A stretch of 59,427 bases of DNA from Brevibacterium yomogidense (GCF_900163715.1 NZ_FWFF01000004.1:1-59427), one strand, 5' to 3'. Positions 51,201 to 59,391 are shown, numbered from the stretch's first letter. Notes: generated from the letters alone by a model not told the origin. Translations and numbers: made by a program.

Positions 51201-52194
51201 CGATCACCTCATCGCCGAGTGCGAGCGGATGCGTCGCCCCGTCGTGTGGGCCGTCGACGACTGGGACGAGTTCATCACCGCACACCAGACCTCTCCGCGC
51301 GTCGATCGTCTGGAACGGCTGCTCACCGGAAGCGCGGGCATGAAGTTCGTCGTGTCGGGTCAGCGGCGAGCACTCGCACAGAGGCTCGCGCAGACCGCTC
51401 AGACACGGATCGTCTTTCCTCCCGCCTCCGAGCAGGACGCCGTGTTCTTCGGGCTGAGTGCCTCGCGGTTCTCCGGAGACTGGCCGCCGGGACGGGCCGC
51501 CATCATCGGCGAGGCAGCCGTCACCGACAGCCATGAAGGAGCAGACCTGCAGATCGTGAGGGAATCGCTGCGAACCGACCGGGCCCCGATCGGGGAACCG
51601 ACTGGGGAACCAGTTCGACCCCACCTGCTGTGGTCCCACTTCACCGCAGCCGAGCCAGAACACACCCAGCCGGGCCGTTCGGCCGGCGCCGTGCGCATCG
51701 GCTGCGATCCGGCCGGCACCGAGGTCCTCTGGGAACCTGAAGTCCACGGACACGTCCTCACCGTTCTCGTCGCTGCCGCAGAGGAACCTGCTGTCCTCAC
51801 TGCATTCGTCGGCAACCTGCGAGACCAGGGCACGACCGTCGTCCTCGACTCCGATGATCCCGCGCAGCGTGCAGCAGCGGATGCCGCTGCCGCGAAGCGC
51901 AGACCGGTGTGCATCATCTCTGGAAACCGCCTCGTATCCGGAAACCCAGCCGCGCCTCACAGCGCCTCACACACCGCCAGGTTCGGCGGCCCGTCCACCG
52001 GTCCGCCATCAGGTGCGCCCCCCGTGGACGGGGCCGGGCCGACTCTGCTCCTGGGCCCCTGGCCGGAAGAATCGTTGCGCGTGGCAGGGCACCGCGCACT
52101 CGCCCCGATACCGCACCGCGCGGACGCTCACTGGTGGCTCACAGTCGAAGCCGCCACACCGATCCATCTTCAAGTGACGGACCGTCACACGTGA
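48292..52194 (+). CDS. large FHA-FtsK/SpoIIIE ATPase, EccC/EssC-like
   Basis: About 1300 residues. FHA-like domain (about 100-170, with TLGRGAGLDVDLADPYLSRR), one or two membrane helices (about 215-250), then FtsK domains. The first has Walker A GTTGSGKS (about 611-618), LLDFKGGASLSGF as in EccC, Walker B LLVVIDEF (about 715-722) and ATQRPSG. The second is degenerate: the P-loop is GGRGRGWST without Lys (about 917), followed by VVWAVDDWDEF. This is the layout of type VII secretion ATPases, but no WXG100, EccB or EccD gene is near. The start is uncertain (GTG 48292 or 48301). Confidence 0.82.
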   Translation: MEVVYSAILHSVSGTRTSSHRIVAPGWAPAARVLSAVGAVRAFGTDRAAHGTSSAADPLPWATWAGAHPVTVDSPGLTLLTPAQPTPGGHARVIVRSGPESGFAIAVPRGEWTLGRGAGLDVDLADPYLSRRPLTLANGPAGITVDGALLRSATLDDAAADPSRCVVGSTTLTLANSGDPTAGGHSGDHRTDASPAPLAWPEPEDVTPVRSPSWLVYAAPIGIGIILALVIGTWWFLLLSLAGPATAAVTLRVERRRFARETIESRRRHAQAVTRTLAGVDAQCRTFSRRLEEIAYGGTSRRSAAPQREDLLVLGTGRCLSTVGVRLPRDQDERAHAQRRLPPHQLDGDTALLILEDEPLLIPRSARVRVTGPPERAHAIVRSVVAAHLSAGGGCVADEAFPEFAGLADPANSCRVSPPQTSATTDPTEVSYVVTGPDALNAPPLEILCGSPARPDSLTRPGSDGAHSAQAHRIGSTPLDTTSSSVVGSPLSGLFDAHRMHRSTLLRLLAARTLGSHVHSQGPRVQHADSSSFVSDVLAHWVATGQPDAGPLSVPLGPPVPMPEAPRGSIRPEPGRGSIGAPKDVAATLRPENPLAVLDLRTSGPHALVAGTTGSGKSVLLEAWLDALCRTHSPDDLRLVLLDFKGGASLSGFLHRPHTDCLVTDLDEPAALRAVRSITAEIARRERHLAHSGCRDIDELLERSRHDPSVRRLPRLLVVIDEFHVLTSLSPHIVAKFEHLTAVGRSLGVHLVLATQRPSGVVSARMRANISLRICLRVRDESDSHEVLGVPDAAWLDPHRPGTALVSDDNGIRAFRSARPGDPEPAASSGPHVTVTSLTGAAEVVLPLPLRPPSLPVVSDGPPGPRHEVIAPALPDHLLPDHLPWTDTTTIGLVDLPDENRVAHVDLSADSGSITVSGGRGRGWSTAVEACARAFHSAGLPVIHIGPQSDAPHVDAEGILRLGHAEAWAIDHLIAECERMRRPVVWAVDDWDEFITAHQTSPRVDRLERLLTGSAGMKFVVSGQRRALAQRLAQTAQTRIVFPPASEQDAVFFGLSASRFSGDWPPGRAAIIGEAAVTDSHEGADLQIVRESLRTDRAPIGEPTGEPVRPHLLWSHFTAAEPEHTQPGRSAGAVRIGCDPAGTEVLWEPEVHGHVLTVLVAAAEEPAVLTAFVGNLRDQGTTVVLDSDDPAQRAAADAAAAKRRPVCIISGNRLVSGNPAAPHSASHTARFGGPSTGPPSGAPPVDGAGPTLLLGPWPEESLRVAGHRALAPIPHRADAHWWLTVEAATPIHLQVTDRHT

Positions 52195-52379
52195 CAGAAG
52201 TGCCAACTCGAACAGTTGACGACTATCGCGGATTTCCGCCAGCCCTTCCAGTACCGCGCCTTGAAGTGACGTGCCCTGGCTTTCGTTCCCCCACGACAGT
52301 ACGTCGATACGCAGACCAGAACTTCGACAGAGCCGTACGCATCAAGACCCAGCAAATCTCGGCCAATACCCGGCCAGTG

Positions 52380-53201
52380 TCACGATCTCGCGGCGGTGAT
52401 CCAAGGAGCGAGCTGATGAGCCTGTGGCATAGTCTCGAGTTGCGCAGAGAGTTCCTGCGCTGCCACCCGCACTCCCCCAATCCGACGCTGAAGGTCGTCG
52501 TAACCGAAGTGGACCGACGCCCCACCCAAGCTCACCGTGCCGAATAGGTCCTCCCCTAGCATCACGGCCACGGCCACGGCGGAAACCCCGTTCAGAAAAT
52601 CGTCCCGGCTTACGGCATAGCCGTCACGCCGCACGGCACCCACCGTCTCCTTCAGCGTCTGGGAATCCGTGATCGACTGCTCGGTGTACGACTTTAACGG
52701 CGAGGCCATCGCCTGCTCCAGAAGAGCCGGGGACCGGGCTAGCATCGCCAGCGGGGCCGCGGCTGCGTTTAACGGAAGCCGGGAGCCGATCTGCATCCCG
52801 TGGATCTGCAAGGGCGAATGGCCCACCACCATGTCTACACAGGCCACCGACTGTTCGTCCGGGATCATGAAGTAGGCCGTGTCACCAAAGGTGTCCGCCA
52901 GCCTTTGGAGATGAGGGCGGACGATGCCGCGCAGGTCATTCCGGGAGTAGGCGCTCGCGCCAATCCGGTAGACCCGCCAGTCCACTCCGAAATGCGTCTC
53001 GTCAATTCGGACGAGCCAGCCAGCATCCACGAGGGTGTTCACGAGACGGTAAGCCGTGGTCCGGTTCAGCCCGGTTGCCTTCGTCAGCTCGGCCAACGTC
53101 CACAGCTCCTGGTCCGGGCTGAACCTTGACATCAAATCACACGCCCGCATCACGGCAGACACCACGTCATTCCGTGGGCTGGTTCCCTCATCATTCGCCA
53201 T
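52380..53201 (-). CDS. IclR-family transcriptional regulator
   Basis: 273 residues. N-terminal winged helix (LWTLAELTKATGLNRTTAYR, LVNTLVDAGWL) and the C-terminal IclR effector domain with LPLNAAAAPLAMLA, DGYAVSRDDFLNGVSAVAVAV. IclR proteins control catabolic operons in response to organic acids. Here it is the last minus-strand gene of the cassette it probably controls, an unusual position (most are divergent). Base use is visibly less GC-biased than in the core genes. Confidence 0.9.
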   Translation of the reverse strand: MANDEGTSPRNDVVSAVMRACDLMSRFSPDQELWTLAELTKATGLNRTTAYRLVNTLVDAGWLVRIDETHFGVDWRVYRIGASAYSRNDLRGIVRPHLQRLADTFGDTAYFMIPDEQSVACVDMVVGHSPLQIHGMQIGSRLPLNAAAAPLAMLARSPALLEQAMASPLKSYTEQSITDSQTLKETVGAVRRDGYAVSRDDFLNGVSAVAVAVMLGEDLFGTVSLGGASVHFGYDDLQRRIGGVRVAAQELSAQLETMPQAHQLAPWITAARS

Positions 53202-53269
53202 ACGTGTGCTCGTTGCCTTCCATACGCCGGCTGAGCCCGGAGCCTTGTCCGCTCGCTATCGGGCGCCCA

Positions 53270-54571
53270 CTACTTTGGAAGTTCCATCCTAGATGTCTCC
53301 TTGATGGTGAGCACCGTGGCAAGACCGACAATCGCCACCCCGATGACCCAGAAAGCTGGAGAAACCGGGTCCCCGGTGGAAGCCACCAGCTGAGCAGCGA
53401 TGTACGGGGCAGTACCGCCGGCGATGATAGTGCCGACATTAAAGCCCAGCGCCACCCCTGAGTATCGGACCTTCCCTGGGAACAGCTCCGTGAAGAGCGG
53501 GAACGCAGGTACCTGCAGCACACCATTGAGACCGATGTAGACGACGTAGACCAGGAGCACCACGATCAGCGAGTTGCCGAGGCCGAGGACATAGAGCATT
53601 GGATAGGTCAGCACCAGATAGCCAATGCAGCCGGCTGCAAACACCTTCTTTCGGCCAACGATGTCTGACCACAGACCGGACAGTGGGTACGTCAGGCAGG
53701 CCAATGCTATGCCCAGCGCAGAGATCCAGTGGATTGTCTGTGGCGAGTACCCCACGTCGTTGATCAGGTACACGGAGAAGTACGTCAGGCCTACGTAGCC
53801 GGTGCCGTTCGTAGCAATGGCGATACCAACAACCCGTAACACCGCCAGGGGATGATTCTTGACGACGGTCCAGAACGGGTTGGAAGCCTTCTGGTCTGTG
53901 GCTGCGAGCTCTCGGACAGTGTCTGTGTCCTCGAGCCTGAGCCGGATGACCAGGCAGACTGCGGTCAACAGGATAGATATGAGGAACGGGATGCGCCACC
54001 CCCAAGCAGCCATGTTGTCTGCACCCACGATCAGGGTGGTCAGCCCGACCACTGCCGCCGCAACGGAGAATCCGAGCGTCGATCCGATGGGAGTGAAGCT
54101 GCCGAACATGCCTCGGCGGTTCGGCGGGGCCGACTCGGCGATGTAGGTGGCCGAGCCGCCGATCTCGCCACCCGCCGAAAAGCCCTGCACCAGCCGGACG
54201 AGCACGAGTAGGATCGGAGCAAGCACACCCACCGCCGCATAGGTCGGCAACAGTCCCAGGACACTCGAGGCGACGCCCATCAAGATGACAGACAGTACAA
54301 GGGCGGACTTGCGCCCGACCTTGTCTCCTAGAGTCCCGAAGAAGATCCCGCCGAAGGGTCGCGCCACATACGCGACGCCAAAGACCGCAAGTGTGGCCAA
54401 CAGAGGCACCGCAGGGTTATCAGAGATGAAGAACAGCGGGGCGATATAGATGGAGAGGAATCCATAGACACCAAAGTCGTAGTACTCAATTAGTGTGCCG
54501 ACACCGCCGGCAAGGGCAGCCTTTTTCGCCTTGGTGCGGTCTACCTTAAGTTCAGTTGGGGCTGTGCTCAT
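53270..54571 (-). CDS. MFS transporter, metabolite:H+ symporter (MHS) family
   Basis: 433 residues, 12 helices. MHS signatures are IEYYDFGVYGF, ARPFGGIFFGTLGDKVGRK and GFSAGGEIGGSATYIAE. Members carry citrate, dicarboxylates, ketoglutarate or betaines with protons. In this cassette it most likely imports the di- or tricarboxylic acid acted on by the hydro-lyase and lyase encoded next to it. Confidence 0.92.
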   Translation of the reverse strand: MSTAPTELKVDRTKAKKAALAGGVGTLIEYYDFGVYGFLSIYIAPLFFISDNPAVPLLATLAVFGVAYVARPFGGIFFGTLGDKVGRKSALVLSVILMGVASSVLGLLPTYAAVGVLAPILLVLVRLVQGFSAGGEIGGSATYIAESAPPNRRGMFGSFTPIGSTLGFSVAAAVVGLTTLIVGADNMAAWGWRIPFLISILLTAVCLVIRLRLEDTDTVRELAATDQKASNPFWTVVKNHPLAVLRVVGIAIATNGTGYVGLTYFSVYLINDVGYSPQTIHWISALGIALACLTYPLSGLWSDIVGRKKVFAAGCIGYLVLTYPMLYVLGLGNSLIVVLLVYVVYIGLNGVLQVPAFPLFTELFPGKVRYSGVALGFNVGTIIAGGTAPYIAAQLVASTGDPVSPAFWVIGVAIVGLATVLTIKETSRMELPK

Positions 54572-54595
54572 GATGTGCCTTTCGACGCTGAAAGA

Positions 54596-55126
54596 TCAGA
54601 CGGTCTCAGCCGTGCGGAGTGCGTACTGGTTCAGAAGCAGGTTGTACGCCCCACCTGCTTCGATAACTCGGACCTGATGGTCGTTCAGTGGTTCACCGGT
54701 AAGGACCTCGCCGCTCGCCGTGAAGGAGAGAGACGCGTTCCTCCAGTCCAGTTCGATTCGGTCGCCTATCGCCGCAGACCGTGAGACGCCGGGGATGGCG
54801 ATGAGCGGGAAGCCATTGTGAGTCTCCCCCCGCCAGAAGCCAGGTGCGAACGATTCCGCCACGATTGCCTGGATTCCCCAGGCTTTGAGGGCCACCATCG
54901 GTGGGTAGTGCGGGTGCCCGTATCCAAAGTTTCGTCCGCCCACCAAGATGTCCCCCGGCGCCACCCGTGACCGGAAGTCCGGGTCCAGGCGCTGCATGCA
55001 CTGCTCCTTGAGGAAGTCGAGGTCCCCACCTTTGATGTTCTCAACGCCGATAGTCAGGTCGATGTCGAAGTCGTCCCCGAAGACGGCCTGGACCCGTCCT
55101 GTGATGAGTGCATTCGCGTAGGCCAT
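54596..55126 (-). CDS. aconitase-type hydro-lyase small subunit (LeuD-like, divergent)
   Basis: 176 residues, swivel domain. The expected FGxGSSREHAP substrate loop is replaced by NFGYGHPHYPPM, and SFAPGFWRGETHNGFPLIAIPG follows. The loss of the Ser-Arg pair that holds substrate carboxylates in isopropylmalate isomerase and aconitase points to another substrate. Similar altered loops are, to my recollection, found in the dimethylmalate-dehydratase-like branch; this needs checking. It overlaps the large-subunit gene by one base. Confidence 0.82.
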   Translation of the reverse strand: MAYANALITGRVQAVFGDDFDIDLTIGVENIKGGDLDFLKEQCMQRLDPDFRSRVAPGDILVGGRNFGYGHPHYPPMVALKAWGIQAIVAESFAPGFWRGETHNGFPLIAIPGVSRSAAIGDRIELDWRNASLSFTASGEVLTGEPLNDHQVRVIEAGGAYNLLLNQYALRTAETV

Positions 55127-56379
55127 CAGTGACCTCCAGCCAGAGGAGACGTGATGTGCCCGCGAACGGCACTTTCGGCCACAGTCGCGGCGGAGCCCAT
55201 ATATATCTCCGCTTCTGGGTCACCCATGCGGCCAGAGATGTTCAGCACCCCAGTTGAAATGCTCTTCTCCCCCTTAACCAGAGGCTTCTGGTACCCGAAG
55301 CAAAAGTCGCAACTTGATTCCGCGATCTGTGCGCCTGCTTCCTGCAATACCGCCACGTACCCCAGTTCCTCAGCCTGCTTGTAGATCGTGCGCGACGAGG
55401 GAACAACATTCAGTTCCACCCCTTCGGCGACCTTGCGTCCGCGCAACAGCTCGGCGGCGATCCGGAAGTCATCCACCCGGCCAGACACGCAAGAGCCGAT
55501 GAAGGCCCGATTAATCTGGGTGCCACGCAGCTCGAGCTCAGGGAGGGTGTTCGTGGCCTTGGCCGAGCCAGGTAAGACCACCTGAGGGACTACCGCACCC
55601 AGGTCCATCTCGACGACTTTCGCGTAGCTGGCGCCTTTATCCGGATACACGAGGCCTTCCGCATGGCCGAGGTAGTCCGTGATGACCAGGTCTGGCTCGA
55701 ACACTGCGCTGACAGCACCGGTGAACATCGCCATGCCGCATAGCGCCTGTCGCTGGTCAATGGACAAGCTTGCGGCGCCCGGGCCGCCGAACTCGATTAC
55801 CTTATGGGCGCAACCGTCAGCACCCTGGTCCCGAATGATGGTGTGCAGCAGATCTCGAGAATCTATGTGGTCCTGCAGGTCTCCATAGAGGTTGATCCGG
55901 ACAGTCTCGGGCACTGTGACTGTTACGGCTCCGCTAACCCACCCCTCGATGAGATCTCTCCGTACACCCCAGCCCAAAGCGTTGACTGCGCCGACACCGC
56001 TGATGTGGCCATCGAAGTGGATCAGGAAGCGTCCAGGTTGAGCGAAACCGTACTCCACAGTTAGTTGATGCCCGATCCCCTGGGCCTCGTAGGCCCTGAT
56101 CCCGTAGAAGTCACACCACTCCTGAGTGACCTGGTGGATGTCCCGCTCCTTCGCGGACTGCTGCGTGAGCATGTGATCCATGAAAACGATGTACCGCTCC
56201 GGATTTTCAAGCTGGGTAATTCCGAAGTCGTCATGCATTTGCCGGAACATCTTGTCTGTGTAACCGGGAAAGTCATAGGCGATCATGAAGTCTGGCTGGG
56301 CCTTGATGGACTCGCCAGCCACAACGGCGTGGCCGATGGTCCCGCCCAGAATCTTTTCTGTAATGGTCTCGGCACGCAT
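55126..56379 (-). CDS. aconitase-type hydro-lyase large subunit (LeuC-like, divergent)
   Basis: 417 residues. Three cysteines for the [4Fe-4S] cluster are in FIGSCVSGRVDDF and SSCDFCFGYQ. The classic CGDSHTxTHGAFG segment is replaced by HFDGHISGVGAVNALGWGV, so the active site differs from LeuC. It would add or remove water on a C4-C6 hydroxy diacid as a complex with the small subunit. ATG 56379 overlaps the lyase stop by one base (TGATG), and GAGGTGA lies upstream. Confidence 0.85.
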   Translation of the reverse strand: MRAETITEKILGGTIGHAVVAGESIKAQPDFMIAYDFPGYTDKMFRQMHDDFGITQLENPERYIVFMDHMLTQQSAKERDIHQVTQEWCDFYGIRAYEAQGIGHQLTVEYGFAQPGRFLIHFDGHISGVGAVNALGWGVRRDLIEGWVSGAVTVTVPETVRINLYGDLQDHIDSRDLLHTIIRDQGADGCAHKVIEFGGPGAASLSIDQRQALCGMAMFTGAVSAVFEPDLVITDYLGHAEGLVYPDKGASYAKVVEMDLGAVVPQVVLPGSAKATNTLPELELRGTQINRAFIGSCVSGRVDDFRIAAELLRGRKVAEGVELNVVPSSRTIYKQAEELGYVAVLQEAGAQIAESSCDFCFGYQKPLVKGEKSISTGVLNISGRMGDPEAEIYMGSAATVAESAVRGHITSPLAGGH

Positions 56380-57212
56380 CACGCAGTCACCTCGGCCGGC
56401 AGGTACTTGGCTTGGTCGGCATGGACCTGTTCGAACCCGATGAAGTCGGAGAACTCGCTGTGCTCCATGCCCCAGTCCTGGCGATGGTCGGTATTTCGAG
56501 CCAGATTGGCGAATACGTCCGTCATTGCCCGGGTAGCCGCCATTAGGCCCTGCGTAGGGAGGATGGCGATGCTGATGCCAAGTCGTTCCATCACTTCGTC
56601 GGTAAAGTCTCGTTCGATCCACGTGGACGGAGTCAGTGTGGCCACCAGGGGCAGGCCGGAGGCAGTGCGGCACCTCAACCACTCTTCTTGCGTGGTAAAC
56701 GTCTTACTCACTGGCATCACGAAGTCGGCACCAGCCTCCGCATAGGCGACGGCTCTGGCGATCGCCTGCTCGCCGTGGGCGTCAGTACGCGCCACGAGTT
56801 TAAGACTGCCCCCGACTGCGTCCTTGATTGCTCGAATCTTCCCAACGAACTGCTTCGTGGTCACGAGGGGAAGTTCAGCGGCGGAGGAGACTGGACATTC
56901 CTTGGGCGACTGCTGGTCTTCCATGAAGACGTAGTCCACACCGAGGTCACGATACTTCCTGGCTGTCCGAGCGGCGTTGAGTGCATTGCCGTAACCAGTG
57001 TCGATATCCGCGATTACGGGCAGGCTCGAGGACTCACGGATCCCCGCGACCGCCCGCAGGTTTTCCGTCGCGGTATAGAGCTCAGCATCGGGAAGTCCCA
57101 GAGACGCCGAGATCGCGAACCCTGACGCACACAGCATCTGGGCCCCGGCCGCCTCAGCCGCCTTCGCACTCAGACCGTCCCACACTCCGATCGCCGCAGT
57201 TGGTTTCACCAT
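56379..57212 (-). CDS. isocitrate lyase/PEP mutase superfamily lyase
   Basis: 277 residues, (beta/alpha)8 enzyme. It has CASGFAISASLGLPD, the Mg-binding ADIDTGYGN, MEDQ and, in place of the usual KRCGH-GK loop, PKECPVSSAAELP, which keeps the catalytic Cys but loses the His. It should cleave the C-C bond of a 2-hydroxy or 2-methyl-branched diacid to pyruvate/glyoxylate plus an acid, or decarboxylate oxaloacetate. ATG 57212 (AGGTGG 6 nt upstream) is preferred to GTG 57221. First gene of the cassette operon. Confidence 0.85.
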   Translation of the reverse strand: MVKPTAAIGVWDGLSAKAAEAAGAQMLCASGFAISASLGLPDAELYTATENLRAVAGIRESSSLPVIADIDTGYGNALNAARTARKYRDLGVDYVFMEDQQSPKECPVSSAAELPLVTTKQFVGKIRAIKDAVGGSLKLVARTDAHGEQAIARAVAYAEAGADFVMPVSKTFTTQEEWLRCRTASGLPLVATLTPSTWIERDFTDEVMERLGISIAILPTQGLMAATRAMTDVFANLARNTDHRQDWGMEHSEFSDFIGFEQVHADQAKYLPAEVTA

Positions 57213-57540
57213 CTGTCCCACCTCACATCTTGTTCGTCATACGGGCACCTGTTCACTGTACGCACACAGCTGGATGTGGTCAAAATCTCATATCGGGGGC
57301 TTGCGCGCTGCAAGTCAGCACAGCTCACGCAGGCGCGGGCACGGCGCCTGTTGCAATCAATCGCTCTTCACCCGCGCAGCAGTCGCCGACCACCGCTACC
57401 GACTGGGCGAGCTCCAAGACGTCCCGCCAACGGTGCGCGACGATCGACTCCGTGGCTACGGTTGATCGATTACGTCGTCGGTAGTAACTGAGTCTCGGCG
57501 CGCGCCTATAGTCCGCGACACTCGAAACATCGTTTTACGG
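57213..57540. other. intergenic region upstream of the catabolic cassette
   Basis: No gene supported. It should hold the cassette promoter (minus strand) and IclR site; no clear -35/-10 was found. It includes short open stretches that look like decayed coding DNA on the plus strand. Confidence 0.3.
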
Positions 57541-57931
57541 TGTGCGACCCGCGCTCGGTGTTCGTCGCCCGCCGCGGCGTCTCGCAGCTCAATCCACCGT
57601 GCTGACTGAATCGGGGATCGCAGAGCTCATCGAACGCCTCCTGTGCACCACCGGACGTCGGGACGACCTGTCGTCACCCTTAATCGACGCGGCCCTCCCT
57701 GAGTGCTCCTGCCTGCACATCATGCTGCCCGACATCACCGACAGCCACCCGCCGGTCAACGTCCGCAAGTTCATCGCGCGGATCCCCAGCCCGCACGATG
57801 TGGTGGAGGCCGGCTCACTCACTCCGGCTGCGGCGGGGTCCCTAGACGCCGCAGTGGTGGACGACGCCAACATCCTCGTCACGGGGCAGACGCAGGCCAG
57901 CACCCCCACATGGGCTCTCCGACTCCAGTAG
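57541..57931 (+). pseudogene. truncated, frameshifted cpaF/tadA fragment
   Basis: This is a relic of a second CpaF gene. In one frame it reads SVFVARRGVSQL and, after a frameshift near 57590, TVLTESGIAELIERLLCTTGRR and on to NILVTGQTQA. That corresponds to about residues 92-203 of the intact protein encoded at 43332-44558, at roughly four-fifths DNA identity by eye. Similarity stops inside Walker A (GQTQA-GKTT becomes GQTQA-STPTW), followed by a stop. It cannot be functional. The N-terminal part and everything after the P-loop are missing. Confidence 0.88.
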
Positions 57932-58009
57932 CGGCCCCGTGGTGCCGAACTAGTTGAGGCGACTACCGCGACGGCGGGGAGGGGACGGGGTGGAGAGTCT
58001 GTTTTCGGT

Positions 58010-58144
58010 ATGTGGTCCTGTCTGAAGTCCGCCAAGTACGAGGACAAGCGTGCGGCGCGAACGGCTTCGCGGGCCAGGGATGGCTCGCCACCAGCGGGCG
58101 AGTTGGAGGAAACCTCCGACGTCGGTGTGACGAGGACCCTTTGA
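58010..58144 (+). CDS. 44-residue ORF coupled to the hamA-like gene
   Basis: A short frame starting MWSCLKSAKYED, rich in Arg, Ala and Glu, whose TGA overlaps the putative TTG start of the hamA-like gene (TTGA). No Shine-Dalgarno and no recognised family. It may be a small coupled protein, the remnant of a larger gene, or chance. Confidence 0.25.
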   Translation: MWSCLKSAKYEDKRAARTASRARDGSPPAGELEETSDVGVTRTL

Positions 58145-58952
58145 GTTCGACAGTTGGGGCCTATGCCACGATTGAGGACATGGTGCCCTTTTCCTCGTGG
58201 ACGACATCCACACGCGAGCCGCTTAGGCAGCACGCGATGGTGCACATGGTTGTCCCGTCTACGACCATGGGGTTGGGCGTCGGCTGGGCCGCAGAGCAGA
58301 TCCCGAGCCAATACGCGGGACCGGACCGGATCACCGCCATCCTCACCGAGCTGGGGAAGCCTGCTGCCGCCGAATACCTAGAGGGGAAGCTTCCCCCCCC
58401 AGCAAGCGAACCCGCTCGGGCGACCTCGGAGAGATCATCGGAGCTCAGTACGCGACGCTTGAGCTGGGCTTCCGAGTGGTGGAACGGTTGCGGTGGAAGG
58501 ACCACCGCGAGATGTCGATGCGTGGCGACGACTTGGTTGGCGTGCGCGTTGGCACCAGCGGAACTCTGGAGTTGCTGAAGGGCGAGGCGAAGAGCCGCGC
58601 AACGCTCGGAACTGCAACGATCACGGACGCAGACGTTTCACTGAGACGCGACCAGGGACGTCCATCGCCTCATGCTCTCAGCTTCGTCGCCGACCGACTT
58701 CACGAACTCGGCGAGCACACGCTGGCGAACCTGGTCGACGATGCCCAGCTGACTACAGGGATCAAGCAACGGCAGGTGGTGCAACTGCTGTTCACCTTCA
58801 CGGGCAATGACCCGCGCAACCTCCTTCGGACAAACACGGCCGCATATCAGGGACGCGTAAAGCGCTTCGCCGTCGGTCTGCAGGTCTCAGAGCATCAAGC
58901 GTTCGTAGCGAACGCGTATTCGAAGGCGGTCGCCGATGCCCGAGACAGTTGA
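58141..58952 (+). pseudogene. hamA: HamA-like (DUF1837) anti-phage nuclease gene with a frameshift
   Basis: Two frames together encode one DUF1837/HamA protein. The first (TTG 58141 or ATG 58180 or 58237) ends at ITAILTELGKPAAAEYLEGKLPP. After a -1 shift in eight Cs (58393-58400) it continues SKRTRSGDLGEIIGAQYATL to the stop at 58952. The nuclease core is GEIIG, RWKDHREMSMRGDDLVG and LKGEAKSR, i.e. Glu, Asp and E-x-K of a PD-(D/E)xK fold. In Hachiman defence HamA cuts DNA and is controlled by helicase HamB. Nine Cs would restore the frame. Confidence 0.72.
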
Positions 58953-59391
58953 GGACATTGAGGCCGCGATTCGGGAGGCGACCACCCGCGGATTTCGCGA
59001 ACAGCTTCTCGTGCGAGGAGAGGCCCGCTCGATGATCTGGCGCGACGGTGTTCTGCCCGACGGCGCACCCGCATTCGATCGGTTGCTCAGCTACGACGTT
59101 CTCTCCTACGGTTATTCGCTCCTGAGTCTGGGCTTGCGACTCGTGGAAGCGAAAGGGTCACAGACTCTCGCACAACGTGGCTTCGAGGGCGCAGCCACAG
59201 CCATCGAATCGGTCATCGCGAGAGGACCCAGCTCGCGCGAACGGGGCTTCCACCGTGTCGTGGCAGCAGCCGCCTACCACCTCGGCGGCTTCTCCGCGCG
59301 GGCATACTCCCTGCTTCAAACTGCTCTGGGCTCCGGTGAAGTCACGACGAGCGAGCGATGCCTAATCCACATGGGACTGCTGCACGAATAG
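58936..59391 (+). CDS. N-terminal part of a HamB-like partner (helicase) gene, truncated
   Basis: 151 residues, overlapping the hamA-like stop by 17 nt. It is all-helical, TPR-like (LLSYDVLSYGYSLLSLGLRL, then GFHRVVAAAAYHLGGFSARA), which I recall as the N-terminal region of long DEAD/DEAH helicases encoded after DUF1837 genes. It ends with TAG before any helicase motif and only 36 bases before the window end. The stop may reflect an insertion or mutation; the helicase part could lie beyond the window. Confidence 0.55.
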   Translation: MPETVEDIEAAIREATTRGFREQLLVRGEARSMIWRDGVLPDGAPAFDRLLSYDVLSYGYSLLSLGLRLVEAKGSQTLAQRGFEGAATAIESVIARGPSSRERGFHRVVAAAAYHLGGFSARAYSLLQTALGSGEVTTSERCLIHMGLLHE

